Translations under genes and position numbers: made by a program
From: Luteibacter sp.
Lineage (GTDB): Bacteria; Pseudomonadota; Gammaproteobacteria; Xanthomonadales; Rhodanobacteraceae
Direction of reading: 5' to 3'
Length of the DNA: 64,000 nucleotides
NCBI RefSeq assembly: GCF_009912395.1
Contig: NZ_WNDO01000026.1
Location: 20,108-84,107, forward strand
Part shown: positions 43,159 through 53,487 of the stretch, in pieces
How the letters are laid out: each line of letters starts with the position of its first letter
Position numbering within the stretch: position 1 is the stretch's first letter
Notes under the pieces: generated by a model
Database searches by the model: none
The model's input: the letters and a program-made list of their open reading frames with translations, nothing else
Told to the model about the DNA's origin: nothing

Positions 43159-45237
43159 TTACAGCGAGATGGTCGCGTTCTTCGGCGACACCGCGAAGAA
43201 CACGTTGTCAGTGCAGCTGACCTTGACGCGTGCCTTGGTCGAGGCGTTCTTCGGCACGGTGACGTTGGCCGAGCCGTTGTTCGCCACGGAGGCGGCCAGC
43301 GGCGAAGCGAGCCACGTGTGACCACCGTCGACCGAGAGATCGATGCGCACCTTCGCGCAGGAGATCGGCGCGGCGTTCGTCTTGGCGACGTTCCACTTGA
43401 CCGTCTGCGCCGAGCCAGCGTTCCACTTCACCGCCGTCGACGGCGCGGTGACCGCGAAGGCGCTGCCGGTGTTGACCACGTTCACCGTGACATTGCCGGT
43501 GACGGTGGTCGGGCCGCGGCTGTCCGCATCCGACGTGGCGATACCGTCACGCACGGTCACGCGGAAGTTGAGCTTGCGGGCGGTGGCCGGATACACCTCG
43601 CCCTTGTCCAGCGCCTGCTCGCCGAGCACGCTTTCCAGTTTCGGGAAGATGCGCTCGCCGCTAGTGTTGCCGGGGAACGAGCGGAAAATCGGACCGGAGC
43701 CGGCGTCGTAGAGCGCCGCGACACGGGTTTCCTCGTGGCCGGTGTCCGCTTCTTCCCAAGTGTAGTTGAGCACGGCCTTGGGGTCGGCATGACGTGCGCT
43801 CACCTTCAGCGCGAACGGCGTCTTCGCCGGAATGGACTTGGCGTTGGCCTTGAGCGAGGCGTCGTCGATCACGGCCTGGCTGTTGGTGTTGGTCTTCTTC
43901 ACCGCGCACTTGCCACCGGCGCCTGCGATGGCGGTCTGGATCTGGTCGATGTTGATGACGTTGAAGTAGGGGTCGGAGTGCGGTTGCAGGTCGGTCGATC
44001 CGCAGACGCCCGCATAAGCCATCACGGTGGTGCCGCTGCGTGGCTCGGCGGCGAACTTGGCGTCGTCGTAGGCGCCGAATCCCGCGAAGCCGTCGCAACC
44101 GGCGAACGGATGATGGCCGCCGAAGGAGTGGCCGATCTCGTGCGAGACGTAGTCGATCCAGAACGCGTCGCCCACCGGATCGGGCCGACCGGTGCTGCCC
44201 GATGCCTTCAGGCTGTCGTCGCAGGTGCTGCCGATGCTGGCCATGCCGCCGTCACCCGCGCCGGCCACCACGTGGCCCACGTCGAAGTTCGCGTTGCCGA
44301 TGACCTTGGCGAGGTTCGTGACGTTCGCCGCGTTCATCTTGTCCGATCCCGGCGAGATCCCGTTGTATGGATCGCTCTTCGCGTCGGTGTAGATGATCTT
44401 GTCTTCGTCGTCGATCAGGGTCAGGTGTACGCCGAGATCCGTTTCGTAAACCTCGTTGATGCGATTGACCATGGTCACCACCTCGGCGAGGCCGTCCTGC
44501 ACCGTGGTGCCGAAACTGGTGGTATAGCTGCTGGCCGCGGCCATCGCGAGGCGATAGTTGTACAGCGTGGTGCCGCCATTGGCGGCCTTGGCGGCCGCGA
44601 CGCGTGCACTGGCCTGCGGATTGGTGAACGCCTGGAGATCGCGTTCCGTCGGCAATTCGACGAAGCCCGACTTGCCCAGCGGCAGGTCGGCACGACGGAA
44701 GCTCCAGTACTCGTCGCTACCGGACGATGCCTTACCAGCCTTGCCTTCGAGGCGTTCCGCGCGCTGCACGAGCCACACGTCGTGCTTGTCGTAGATCGCG
44801 GCGCGCAATCCCTGTGGTGACACATCGAGGCGCACGCGACGCCCCTCGGCATCTTCGCCCTTGTAGCTCTTGATGTCCGGATAACGCGCTGCGAGAGACG
44901 CGGGCAGGGCGTCGGATTCGCTCAACGTGAAGTAGGTCATGCCGCCATCGGGCAGCGGAAGCGCGAGGTTGTTGCTCTGGCCGCGCCGGATCGAGCGTGC
45001 GCTCGCTTTCAGCTCGGTGCCCAGTCCGCTGAAGTCGAGCGTGAAGGCGCGATAGTGCGACGGCGCGTTCGATGGCGTGGCGACGGCGCGTGCGCTGCGT
45101 GCGGATGCGGCGGCAGCGGGTGCCTTTTGCGGCAACTCGTGCCAGAAACCTGCCGTGTCGGCCGCGCTGGCGACGGACGCGTACAGAAAGCCGCCTGCGA
45201 TGAGCGCGCTCAGCAGGCGCTTGCGTGGATACTGCAT
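43159..45237 (-). CDS. Secreted reprolysin-type zinc metalloprotease
   Basis: 692 residues. A strong GGAGGAGG ribosome site precedes the ATG at 45237. Signal peptide (SALIAGGFLYASVASAA), propeptide (residues ~55-200) and catalytic domain with the metzincin motif HEIGHSFGGHHPF and Met-turn VMAYAGVCG. The C-terminal region holds Ig-like/bacterial immunoglobulin-type beta domains (NYTWEEADTGHEETRV, WNVAKTNAAPISCAKVRID). The propeptide probably inhibits the zinc site until export. Its gene faces a free-standing homologue of that propeptide. Confidence 0.93.
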   Translation of the reverse strand: MQYPRKRLLSALIAGGFLYASVASAADTAGFWHELPQKAPAAAASARSARAVATPSNAPSHYRAFTLDFSGLGTELKASARSIRRGQSNNLALPLPDGGMTYFTLSESDALPASLAARYPDIKSYKGEDAEGRRVRLDVSPQGLRAAIYDKHDVWLVQRAERLEGKAGKASSGSDEYWSFRRADLPLGKSGFVELPTERDLQAFTNPQASARVAAAKAANGGTTLYNYRLAMAAASSYTTSFGTTVQDGLAEVVTMVNRINEVYETDLGVHLTLIDDEDKIIYTDAKSDPYNGISPGSDKMNAANVTNLAKVIGNANFDVGHVVAGAGDGGMASIGSTCDDSLKASGSTGRPDPVGDAFWIDYVSHEIGHSFGGHHPFAGCDGFAGFGAYDDAKFAAEPRSGTTVMAYAGVCGSTDLQPHSDPYFNVINIDQIQTAIAGAGGKCAVKKTNTNSQAVIDDASLKANAKSIPAKTPFALKVSARHADPKAVLNYTWEEADTGHEETRVAALYDAGSGPIFRSFPGNTSGERIFPKLESVLGEQALDKGEVYPATARKLNFRVTVRDGIATSDADSRGPTTVTGNVTVNVVNTGSAFAVTAPSTAVKWNAGSAQTVKWNVAKTNAAPISCAKVRIDLSVDGGHTWLASPLAASVANNGSANVTVPKNASTKARVKVSCTDNVFFAVSPKNATISL

Positions 45238-45325
45238 GTTTTCCTCCTCCCGTGATGGCCGTCCCTGCGGCCGTGCGTAAATCCTTCGTTCTCCCCTTGC
45301 TGCTAAACGCAGGTACGCACGGTTA

Positions 45326-45351
45326 CCCCACCTCGGAAGGAGGAGGTGGGG
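45326..45351 (-). terminator. Terminator-like hairpin
   Basis: CCCCACCTC (45326-45334) and GAGGTGGGG (45343-45351) pair around an 8-nt loop, 34 nt after the stop of the 45385 gene on the minus strand and before the metalloprotease start. No U-tract. Confidence 0.6.
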
Positions 45352-45384
45352 TCGATCTGTGAAGTGGATCGCACTACATGCCGG

Positions 45385-45861
45385 TCAGCGGAGTGGCCAC
45401 TGCACGATGTCGATGGATAGCATCCGCTCGAACGACACCGTCACCGCATGCCCGAGCGCTGTGTCGCGTAGCACGAGCGTGCGTGCGTCCCAGTCGATGG
45501 AGTCAAGGATGCCTTGCTTGATCGTCGGCTCGGAGGTGTCGCCGGGGCGCTTGCGGATCGCGAGCCGGGTGCCGGCGGGAATCTCGCCAAGCTGGGCTTC
45601 GAGTACGGCGACGGTGGCGTCGGGGAAGTGCCGCATGGCGACGATGTCGGGGAAGGGGATGACGATCGAGTCGGTGTCCTGCGCTGCGCAGGCGGCGGGG
45701 TGGATGTCGGGCCACGCCACGACGAGTTCTTCCCGGCGGGTATCGGCGTGATCCACCATGCCCAGCACCGTGCTTCCATCCGTTCGCCAGACCTTGACGC
45801 AGGTACCCCCGGCGAGATCGCCAAGTCGTGCGTGTGTGAGCGGCTTGCCCATTGGATCCAT
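45385..45861 (-). CDS. Conserved hypothetical protein
   Basis: 158 residues from the ATG at 45861, chosen for GGGAGGG upstream; the frame extends to 45951. No signal peptide or membrane segment. Alternating hydrophobic and charged strands (CVKVWRTDGSTVLGMVDHAD, TRLAIRKRPGDTSEPTIKQG, SFERMLSIDIVQWPLR) suggest two related beta-barrel domains. Not recognised. It is divergent from the GNAT gene. Confidence 0.65.
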   Translation of the reverse strand: MDPMGKPLTHARLGDLAGGTCVKVWRTDGSTVLGMVDHADTRREELVVAWPDIHPAACAAQDTDSIVIPFPDIVAMRHFPDATVAVLEAQLGEIPAGTRLAIRKRPGDTSEPTIKQGILDSIDWDARTLVLRDTALGHAVTVSFERMLSIDIVQWPLR

Positions 45862-45972
45862 GCTGTATCCCTCCCTGATCCCGATGGCATCATCGTGCAG
45901 CCAGGCACCGGGCCTCGCATGCACGAATCCCGGCCTGCACACGGAATTCACGTTATTTCAGACAAACCCGAC

Positions 45973-46470
45973 ATGAACCGCCCTTCCATGCCTCCCATCA
46001 CGCTCCGCCCGTCGCGTCCGTCGGACGCCGATGCCGTCATCGCGCTCCTCATGGGCACCTACCACGCCACATGGGAGCCGCATCTGCGCCCTGAGGCAGC
46101 CGCGCGGTTCGGAACCGGCAAGCATGCCATCAAATACGTGGAAGGGTATCTCGACCAGTTCACGGTGGCCGAGCGCGCCGGCCAGGTGGTCGGCATGGTC
46201 CACGCTCGGGGCGACTTCCTCGATGCGCTGCATGTGCTTCCCGCCTGCCAGGGCGAGGGAATCGGCGGCCGCCTGCTGGCGGTCGCCGAAGAGGGTATGC
46301 GCCGGGAAGGCCTCGCCATGGCCCGCCTGGAAACGGACACGTTCAACGAACGAAGCCGGGCGTTCTATCGGCGGCATGGCTACGTGGAGACGGATACCTA
46401 TCCCGACGAGGAATGGGACAGCGGCTTCACCACCGTGCTGATGACAAAGCCGCTGATCCGCAAGGGATAA
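45973..46470 (+). CDS. GNAT-family N-acetyltransferase
   Basis: 165 residues from the ATG at 45973. The acetyl-CoA-binding loop is LHVLPACQGEGIGGRLLA, followed by RLETDTFNERSRAFYRRHGY, the standard GNAT C-terminal signature. The substrate is unknown; the compact size fits small-molecule or protein N-terminal acetylation. The frame is open far upstream but the N-terminal sequence TLRPSRPSDADAV marks the real beginning. It is convergent with the SGNH-lectin gene, 9 nt apart. Confidence 0.92.
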   Translation: MNRPSMPPITLRPSRPSDADAVIALLMGTYHATWEPHLRPEAAARFGTGKHAIKYVEGYLDQFTVAERAGQVVGMVHARGDFLDALHVLPACQGEGIGGRLLAVAEEGMRREGLAMARLETDTFNERSRAFYRRHGYVETDTYPDEEWDSGFTTVLMTKPLIRKG

Positions 46471-46479
46471 GCGCTTGGA

Positions 46480-48045
46480 TCACTGCCCTGCGGTGCCCGT
46501 ATTCCATATCGGGCCGTTGTCGTCGTAGATGACGGTATTGCCGTCGTCCTGTACGAACAGGCGCGCGTTCGCATGGCCGCCGGAGTTTGACTGCCACAGC
46601 TTCGTGCCCAGGGCGCCGTAGACCACGAGGTTGCCATCGGGGTCCATGCGCAGTTCGCCCGCTCCCTTGTTGTAGGTCCATGCGACCCAGATCGACGCAC
46701 CGGACGCCTTGTAGAGCACGGTGTTGCTGTCGGTCTGTAGGTCGAGATGATAGCCGCCGCCACAGGAGGTCAGGCTCTGGCCGGGCAGGATGCCTTCGCC
46801 CGGAGCGAGCGAGCCACAACCGGCAGGCGCCGTGATGGCAGGCAGGCTTGGCGGCGTGAAGAGATCGAGGTTCACGGCGTTCGCGATGGCCTGGTGACCG
46901 GCGTCGTTCGGATGCAGGTGGTCGCCAGAGTCATAGGCGGGAAGATACTGCGTCGGGTTGGCCGGATCGTGGGTGGCGAGGTCCTGGTCCACCACGCCGT
47001 CGCAACCACTGTCGGTACCGCGGATGAAGGCATTGATCGCGCCGCGCGCCGTTTCGCCGTCGGGCGACCAGCCGCCCGATCCCTGGAAGGGCGTGAGAGT
47101 CGAGCAGAGGAACTTGAAGCCCTGTGCATGGGCCCGGTCGATCAGCGATTTCTCCGCCGCGATGAGCGCATCGGCGGAGGGTACGGGGCGTCCACCCAGG
47201 TCGTTGATGGGGTCGTCCGAGAACACCACCCAGCGTGCGCCGGGCTGGCTGAGCACGTCGTGGTCGAAACGGTTGGCGGCGCTCGGGCCGGATCCGTCGT
47301 GCAACAGGGCATTGCCGGAGATGCCTTCGTCGATGACGCCGACGTTCTTGCCCGCGGCGGCAAGTCGTGCGGCCAGGTCGTTGCTCCAGCGTCGATTGCC
47401 GTTGAACGAGGAACCATCGCCGTTGGAGATCGAGGCGCCGAGCAGGACCACGGCACCTTGCGGGGCGGGACCCTGCACGTCGAGGTTGGAGACGAAGACG
47501 TAGTTCTGGCTTGCTGCCGCGTTGATCGTCGCCTGGCCGGCGACGTCGCCCGTGGCGTCGTAGCGCGTCTGGCCGCTGAAGTCGTGGCCGGTGAGCGCGG
47601 CAGGCGCTTGCGGCACATAGAAACTGATCGCGACATCGGTCAGCGCGGGGATGGCCATGTCGACACCGTCGGTATCGACTTCCTGGCCCGGCGCGAGGGT
47701 GACGGTGGACTGGCCGCCGACGGTGAGGAGGTGGTCGGTCTCGGGACGTACCGACGAACCGCCCGCGCTGACGGCGAGATGGATGTCGCTGATCGTGACC
47801 GGGCCGTCGCCGTAGGCGTTGGTCAGGTGCACGCGGGCGGAGGTGCCCCCGATGCTCGTGTGCACGATGTGGCGCAGGGTCTTGCCGGTGGGTGACGCGT
47901 CGCCGATCGGCTTCTGCGCGGTGGCCCAGCTACCTACCCAGGGGGCGAGCGTGGATGCCGCGTGCGCACCGCCACTGGCAAGCAGAAGGGCCCCGAGCGC
48001 GAACGCGAGGCGGTGGATACGGAAGGACGAGCCTTGCATGATCAT
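46480..48045 (-). CDS. Secreted SGNH hydrolase with bulb-type lectin domain
   Basis: About 521 residues; several ATGs lie between 48051 and 48039, and 48045 has AGG at fair spacing. Signal peptide (FALGALLLASGGAHA). The SGNH domain has VVLLGASISNGDGSSF (block I with Ala for Asp, GASIS), FSDDPIND and SGDHLHPNDAGHQ. The C-terminus has three mannose-lectin repeats (LQTDSNTVLY, MDPDGNLVVY, VQDDGNTVIY), a bulb-type lectin of the monocot type. The lectin could anchor the esterase to glycans. Close in plan to the protein at 26955. Confidence 0.9.
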   Translation of the reverse strand: MIMQGSSFRIHRLAFALGALLLASGGAHAASTLAPWVGSWATAQKPIGDASPTGKTLRHIVHTSIGGTSARVHLTNAYGDGPVTISDIHLAVSAGGSSVRPETDHLLTVGGQSTVTLAPGQEVDTDGVDMAIPALTDVAISFYVPQAPAALTGHDFSGQTRYDATGDVAGQATINAAASQNYVFVSNLDVQGPAPQGAVVLLGASISNGDGSSFNGNRRWSNDLAARLAAAGKNVGVIDEGISGNALLHDGSGPSAANRFDHDVLSQPGARWVVFSDDPINDLGGRPVPSADALIAAEKSLIDRAHAQGFKFLCSTLTPFQGSGGWSPDGETARGAINAFIRGTDSGCDGVVDQDLATHDPANPTQYLPAYDSGDHLHPNDAGHQAIANAVNLDLFTPPSLPAITAPAGCGSLAPGEGILPGQSLTSCGGGYHLDLQTDSNTVLYKASGASIWVAWTYNKGAGELRMDPDGNLVVYGALGTKLWQSNSGGHANARLFVQDDGNTVIYDDNGPIWNTGTAGQ

Positions 48046-48337
48046 GGGCATCACCTGGCGTGTGTGGAACGCCAGTGTTTCGCCGCTGCTATCGCACGGT
48101 TTTGCACGAACCCATCGCGTCGCGTGAATTTGCGGAACGCGTCACGCTCAGACGTTCGCCCCGATCGACAAGGTGGCGAAGTCATGATCGGCCAGCTGGC
48201 CCCAGGCCATTTCCATCGGAGCCTACGCCTGGTTCTAGACATGACAACTATCTTTCGTGCAAGACTGTCGAACGACTGTTCGCGTACTACTTTGGTAGCA
48301 CTTCACACTTTCCGCTTACCGAGCTATCGATAACCGC

Positions 48338-49651
48338 ATGAGCGTCATTTCCGACACCGATACCGATATCGTCGACCGCCGCCCGCTGGGCCGTGGCGAT
48401 GCGAAGACCCTCCTGTTGTCCGCCCTGGGCGGCGCGCTGGAGTTCTACGACTTCGTGATCTTCGCCTACTTCGCGAAGGTGCTCGGACACCTGTTTTTCC
48501 CGCAGGGCACGTCCGATTTCGTCGCGCAGTTGCAGGCCTTCAGCATCTTCGCGGTGGGTTATCTCGCGCGACCGCTCGGCGGCGTGGTGATGGCGCACTT
48601 CGGCGATCGCGTCGGTCGCAAGCGGATGTTCACGCTCAGCGTCTTCCTTATGGCGGTGCCTACGCTGCTGATCGGCGTGCTGCCGACCTACGCCAGCATC
48701 GGCATCTTCGCGCCCATCTTGCTCACGCTGCTGCGCATCGTGCAGGGCATCGCCATCGGTGGCGAGATTCCCGGCGCCTGGGTGTTCGTGGCTGAGCACG
48801 TGCCATCGCGTCGTGTGGGCATGGCCTGCGCCGCGCTCACGTCCGGCCTTACCGCTGGCGTGCTGATCGGCTCCCTGGTGGCCGCCGGGCTCAGCAGCGG
48901 CCTGTCGGAGGCCGCGATGCTCGATTACGGCTGGCGCGCGGCCTTCCTCATCGGTGGCGTCTTCGGCTTCCTTGCCGTGTACCTGCGCCGCTGGCTCAGC
49001 GAGACGCCGGTGTTCAATCGTATGCGCGAGCGCAAGGAACTCACGGTGGAGCTGCCGGCCTGGGTCGTCGTGCGGGACCACCTTCCCGCCGTGTTGCTGT
49101 CGATGGTGGTGACCTGGGTGCTCACCGCGGCGATCGTCGTGGTGATCCTGATGACGCCCACGCTGATGCAGACGGCCTTCCATGTGGAGCAGTCGCGTGC
49201 GTTCACCGGAGGCAGCCTCGCCGCGCTGGCGTTGTGCTTCGGTTGCTTCGGCGGTGGCCTGCTGGTGGACGCGATCGGCCGTGGCAAGGCAATGCTGATC
49301 GGTTCGCTGGGCCTGGCCGTGAGTACGCTCGCGCTGTACCTCGACCTGCGTTCGGGCGCGGGCAACCTCATGGCGCTGTACACGCTGGCGGGTTTCTTCG
49401 CCGGTGTCGCGGGCGTCGTGCCGGCGGTGCTGGTCACGTCCTTCCCGCCCGCGATCCGGTTCTCCGGCATTTCCCTCTCCTACAACGTCGCCTATGCGAT
49501 CTGCGGCGCCGCCACCCCGGTCGTGGTGGGCCTGCTGGCGAAGGACGCGGGTGGCCTGGGCCCGGCCTATTACGTGGCCATGGTGTCCGCGGTCGGCGTG
49601 CTGGCGGCCATTTACCTGATGACGAGCCGGCGGGCGCCCTACCACCGCTGA
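48338..49651 (+). CDS. MFS symporter of the metabolite:H+ (MHS) family
   Basis: 437 residues with twelve predicted helices. The first loop has the MHS signature RPLGGVVMAHFGDRVGRKR. The N-terminus (LGGALEFYDFVIFAYFAKVL) is typical of MHS carriers such as ProP, ShiA or CitA. Function: proton-linked import of an organic acid or osmolyte in the inner membrane; the substrate is not deducible. No adjacent catabolic genes. Two strong hairpins follow the stop. Confidence 0.92.
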   Translation: MSVISDTDTDIVDRRPLGRGDAKTLLLSALGGALEFYDFVIFAYFAKVLGHLFFPQGTSDFVAQLQAFSIFAVGYLARPLGGVVMAHFGDRVGRKRMFTLSVFLMAVPTLLIGVLPTYASIGIFAPILLTLLRIVQGIAIGGEIPGAWVFVAEHVPSRRVGMACAALTSGLTAGVLIGSLVAAGLSSGLSEAAMLDYGWRAAFLIGGVFGFLAVYLRRWLSETPVFNRMRERKELTVELPAWVVVRDHLPAVLLSMVVTWVLTAAIVVVILMTPTLMQTAFHVEQSRAFTGGSLAALALCFGCFGGGLLVDAIGRGKAMLIGSLGLAVSTLALYLDLRSGAGNLMALYTLAGFFAGVAGVVPAVLVTSFPPAIRFSGISLSYNVAYAICGAATPVVVGLLAKDAGGLGPAYYVAMVSAVGVLAAIYLMTSRRAPYHR

Positions 49652-49661
49652 GCCTCCACTT

Positions 49662-49710
49662 CACGGGTGTTTCACCCGTGTGACGGCGGCGGCCGGGGGG
49701 CCGCCGCCGT
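49662..49710 (+). terminator. Two consecutive hairpins after the MHS symporter
   Basis: CACGGGTG/CACCCGTG with loop TTT (49662-49680), then ACGGCGGCGGCC/GGCCGCCGCCGT with loop GGGG (49683-49710). No long U-tract, but position and stability support termination. Confidence 0.65.
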
Positions 49711-49782
49711 GCTGTTGCATTCGCGCCCCTGCCTTCGGCATCCTTGCGCCGTCTTCCCCCGCCCTCGTTCCGCACCAGACCC

Positions 49783-50232
49783 ATGACTGACGTCATCACC
49801 CTCGGCTGGCGCGAACGGATCGCACTTCCGTCGCTCGGCATCCCCGTCCTCAAGGCCAAGCTCGACACGGGCGCGCGCTCGTCGTCGCTGCACGTGGAAT
49901 GGCTCGAGGTGGACGAGCGCGAGGATGGCACCTGGCTGCGCTTCCAGGTACGGACCACCCGCAAGGGCGGGCTCTCCGAGCCCTGCGAGGCCCGTGCCAC
50001 GGGCCGGCGGGCGGTCACCGATTCCGGCGGTCACTCCACGCTGCGCTGGTTTATCCAGGCGGACGTCGAGCTGGCCGGCCAGTGCTTCCGCGTGGAGGTG
50101 AACCTCACCGACCGCGGCCGCATGCTCTTTCCCCTCCTGCTTGGCCGGACCGCCCTCGCCGGGCGCTTTCTGGTCGATCCGTCGCTTTCCTACTCGCAGA
50201 CGCCGCGTCGCGCCGTTCGGGAACCCTCATGA
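49783..50232 (+). CDS. RimK-associated retropepsin-like protein (ATP-dependent zinc protease family)
   Basis: 149 residues from the ATG at 49783. [18 protein letters not shown] contains the retropepsin-like Asp-Thr-Gly active-site motif, and [20 protein letters not shown] ends the fold. The family is called ATP-dependent zinc protease or RimK-associated protease in annotations; enzymatic proof is limited. The gene overlaps rimK by 4 nt (ATGA), a conserved arrangement suggesting joint function in protein C-terminal glutamate metabolism. Confidence 0.88.
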   Translation: MTDVITLGWRERIALPSLGIPVLKAKLDTGARSSSLHVEWLEVDEREDGTWLRFQVRTTRKGGLSEPCEARATGRRAVTDSGGHSTLRWFIQADVELAGQCFRVEVNLTDRGRMLFPLLLGRTALAGRFLVDPSLSYSQTPRRAVREPS

Positions 50233-51164
50233 AGATCGCCATCCTGTCGCGCAACGCGCGGCTCTACTCCACCCAGCGCCTGGTGGAGGCGGCGCGCAAG
50301 CGCAAGCACACCGTGCGCGTGATCGACCCGTTGCGCTGCTACATGAGCATCGCGCCGCAGTCGTTCGCCATCCATTTCAAGGGCAAGCCACTGGGGCCGG
50401 TTGACTGCGTGGTGCCGCGCATCGGCGCCTCCAGCACGTTCTACGGCACGGCCGTGCTGCGCCAGCTGGAGTTGATGGGTGTGTACACGCCCAATCCGTC
50501 CGACGCCGTGCTGCGTGCCCGCGACAAGCTGCGCTGCCTGCAACTGCTGGCGGCGCGCGGCATCGACATGCCGCTGACCGCCTTCGGCGACAACCCGGAC
50601 GACACGGCCGACCTCCTGGCCATGCTGGGCGACCCGCCGCACATCATCAAGCTGAACGAGGGTACCCAGGGGGCCGGCGTGGTCCTGGCCGAGAAGCGCT
50701 CCGCCTCGCAGAGCGTGATCGAGGCCTTCCGTGGCCTCTACGCCAACTTCCTGGTCCAGGAGTTCATCCGCGAGGCCAAGGGCAGCGACCTGCGCTGCTT
50801 CGTGGTCGGCGACAAGGTGGTGGCCTCCATGCAGCGCTCGTCCGCCCCGGGCGAGTTCCGGGCCAACCTGCACCGGGGTGGCACCGCCGCCGCGGTGGAA
50901 CTGACCGACGACGAGCGCCGGGTCGCCATCGAGGCCGCCTCGGCCCTGGGCCTGGAGGTGGCGGGCGTCGACCTGCTGCGCTCCAGCCGTGGGCCGCTCC
51001 TGCTGGAGGTGAACGCCTCGCCGGGCCTGGAGGGCATCGAGGGCAGCACCGGTGTGGACGTGGCTGGTGAGATCATCGCCCACTGCGAAGCCAGCCTGGC
51101 CGCCCGGCCGGTCCGCCCGAAGGCCCGTCGCACAAGGGCTCCCAAGGGGTTAACGGCGATTTAA
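50229..51164 (+). CDS. rimK: RimK-type ATP-grasp ligase
   Basis: 311 residues from the ATG at 50229. ATP-grasp motifs are present ([55 protein letters not shown]). RimK adds glutamate residues to the C-terminus of ribosomal protein S6 in E. coli; here the Glu-binding residues look preserved. It is translationally coupled to the retropepsin-like gene and followed by an excellent terminator at 51239. Confidence 0.95.
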   Translation: MKIAILSRNARLYSTQRLVEAARKRKHTVRVIDPLRCYMSIAPQSFAIHFKGKPLGPVDCVVPRIGASSTFYGTAVLRQLELMGVYTPNPSDAVLRARDKLRCLQLLAARGIDMPLTAFGDNPDDTADLLAMLGDPPHIIKLNEGTQGAGVVLAEKRSASQSVIEAFRGLYANFLVQEFIREAKGSDLRCFVVGDKVVASMQRSSAPGEFRANLHRGGTAAAVELTDDERRVAIEAASALGLEVAGVDLLRSSRGPLLLEVNASPGLEGIEGSTGVDVAGEIIAHCEASLAARPVRPKARRTRAPKGLTAI

Positions 51165-51238
51165 ACGATGGTCGCCTATAAAGGACCCACTGTGATTCCG
51201 CGATGCGGGGTGACGGTATCGGGGCAGTAGTTCTTTTC

Positions 51239-51272
51239 GGCCCGGGCGGTTTCCCGCCCGGGCCTTTCTTTT
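51239..51272 (+). terminator. Intrinsic terminator of the rimK operon
   Basis: GGCCCGGGCGG (51239-51249) and CCGCCCGGGCC (51254-51264) with loop TTTC, followed by TTTCTTTT (51265-51272). Confidence 0.93.
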
Positions 51273-51298
51273 AGTGCTGTCCGCTTCACGGGTTCCCC

Positions 51299-51336
51299 GT
51301 TAAGCTTCCAGTCGCAATACTGTTAAGACTTAAGAC
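51299..51336 (+). promoter_or_regulatory. Repeated GTTAAG/TTAAGAC words before the response-regulator gene
   Basis: GTTAAG at 51299 and 51322 (23 nt apart, about two helical turns), the second continuing into a tandem TTAAGAC TTAAGAC (51323-51336). Direct repeats with this spacing are typical binding sites of OmpR/PhoP-type regulators; autoregulation is plausible. Confidence 0.4.
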
Positions 51337-51362
51337 ATAGCGACCGCTCAACGGAGTGCCGA

Positions 51363-52032
<670 letters not shown>

Positions 52033-52049
<17 letters not shown>

Positions 52050-53310
52050 GTTACGGTTCCGCCTGGTCGTCACGTTCACGCTGTTCGGTTTTGGCCTGAG
52101 CGCGCTGTTCGCGTACGCGGCCATCAACATCCGTGCCCGCGTCGAAGAGCAGCTGATCAACTCGGCCCTACGGGACGAGGTGGACTCGCTCAACGAGAAA
52201 GTGCGCGCGAAGGAGCCGATCAGCTTCGAAATCATCAAGGGAGCCACGTTCAGCGATCGCACCATCTACAAGGCGCCGCTGCCCTGGCAAGCCCTCGACT
52301 CCGGCGTGCACGACATCTACGAGACGGACAAGGACGGCAAGGGCCACCACTACAAGGTGGCCGTGCGTCGCAAGGACGGCATCATCAGCTTCCTGCAGTT
52401 CGACGTCTCGCGCGACGAGCTGGGCAAGCGCCAGTTGCTCACCAGCGTAGTGGCGGCGGTGTTCCTGTTCGGCCTGTTCTCGCTGGTGCTCGGCGTCTGG
52501 TTGTCGTCGCGCGTGCTGCGTCCGGTCACCGACCTGGCTCGTCGCCTGCGCGACTTCCGCCGCGTCGGCAAGGCCGAGGCGCTGGCGCCGCACTTCGCGG
52601 ATGACGAGGTCGGCGAACTGGCTGTGGCACTTGACGAGTACGCCACGCGGCTGACCTCCGTGGTGGAGCGCGATCGCGAGTTCAATTCCGACGTGAGCCA
52701 CGAGCTGCGTACGCCGCTGGCCGTGATTGCGAGCACCACCGAGTTGTTGCAGGGTTCACCCGACCTCACCGACAAGCTACGTGAACGCCTCAAGCGTATC
52801 GAGCGCGCGTCGCGCCAGGCGACGGAGCTCATCGAAGCGCTCCTGCTGCTCTCGCGCGCCGAGCGCCGCGGGCCCACGCGTGGTGAAACCACCGATGTGG
52901 CAAAGGTGGCTTCCGACGTCATCGAGAGTCAGCGTCCACAGATGGGCGGCAAGCCCATCGACATCGAGCTGGTGTCCGACGGCACAGTGTCGGTGAACGC
53001 GCCGGCCTCGGTGCTTTCGGTGGCGTTGACCAACCTCATCGGCAACGCCATCAAGTACACGATGGAAGGCAAGGTCACGGTACGCGTGACGGACGGCCGC
53101 ATCGATGTCATCGATACGGGCCCCGGCATCAAGCCGGAAGACGCCGAGAAACTCTTCCAGCGCGGCATTCGCGGCGAGAGCGCCACGGGTGGCGGTGCAG
53201 GCCTGGGCCTGGCCATCGTGCGACGCCTGTGCGACCTCTACGGCTGGGACGTCTCGCTGCGTCCGCGTCCGGAAATGGCGGGCGCGATCTCCACGATCGA
53301 CTTCCGCTGA
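52033..53310 (+). CDS. Membrane sensor histidine kinase
   Basis: 425 residues. TM1 (VVTFTLFGFGLSALFAYAAI), periplasmic domain of about 120 residues, TM2 (SVVAAVFLFGLFSLVLGVWL), HAMP, then HisKA with the phospho-His in FNSDVSHELRTPLAVIAS and an HATPase domain (N-box LTNLIGNAIKYT, G1 DTGPGI, G2 GGGAGLGLAIV). It pairs with the response regulator upstream (overlapping start). The stimulus is unknown. The next gene downstream is a TonB receptor in the same direction, 177 nt away. Confidence 0.95.
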
Positions 53311-53487
53311 CGACATCGCCGCGGCGTCGCGGCGATGTCCGTGTCACAGGACGTGACCTTGAGTGTCATCGAAGTTGTCATGAAGCTTTCATTTGATCGC
53401 AGGAACATGCGGGCCTTCAACGGCGCGTGATGGGCGGCCTCAGGGGAGGTACGCCGCGACGCGTCCGATCGTGTAAGGACGCAGCTC

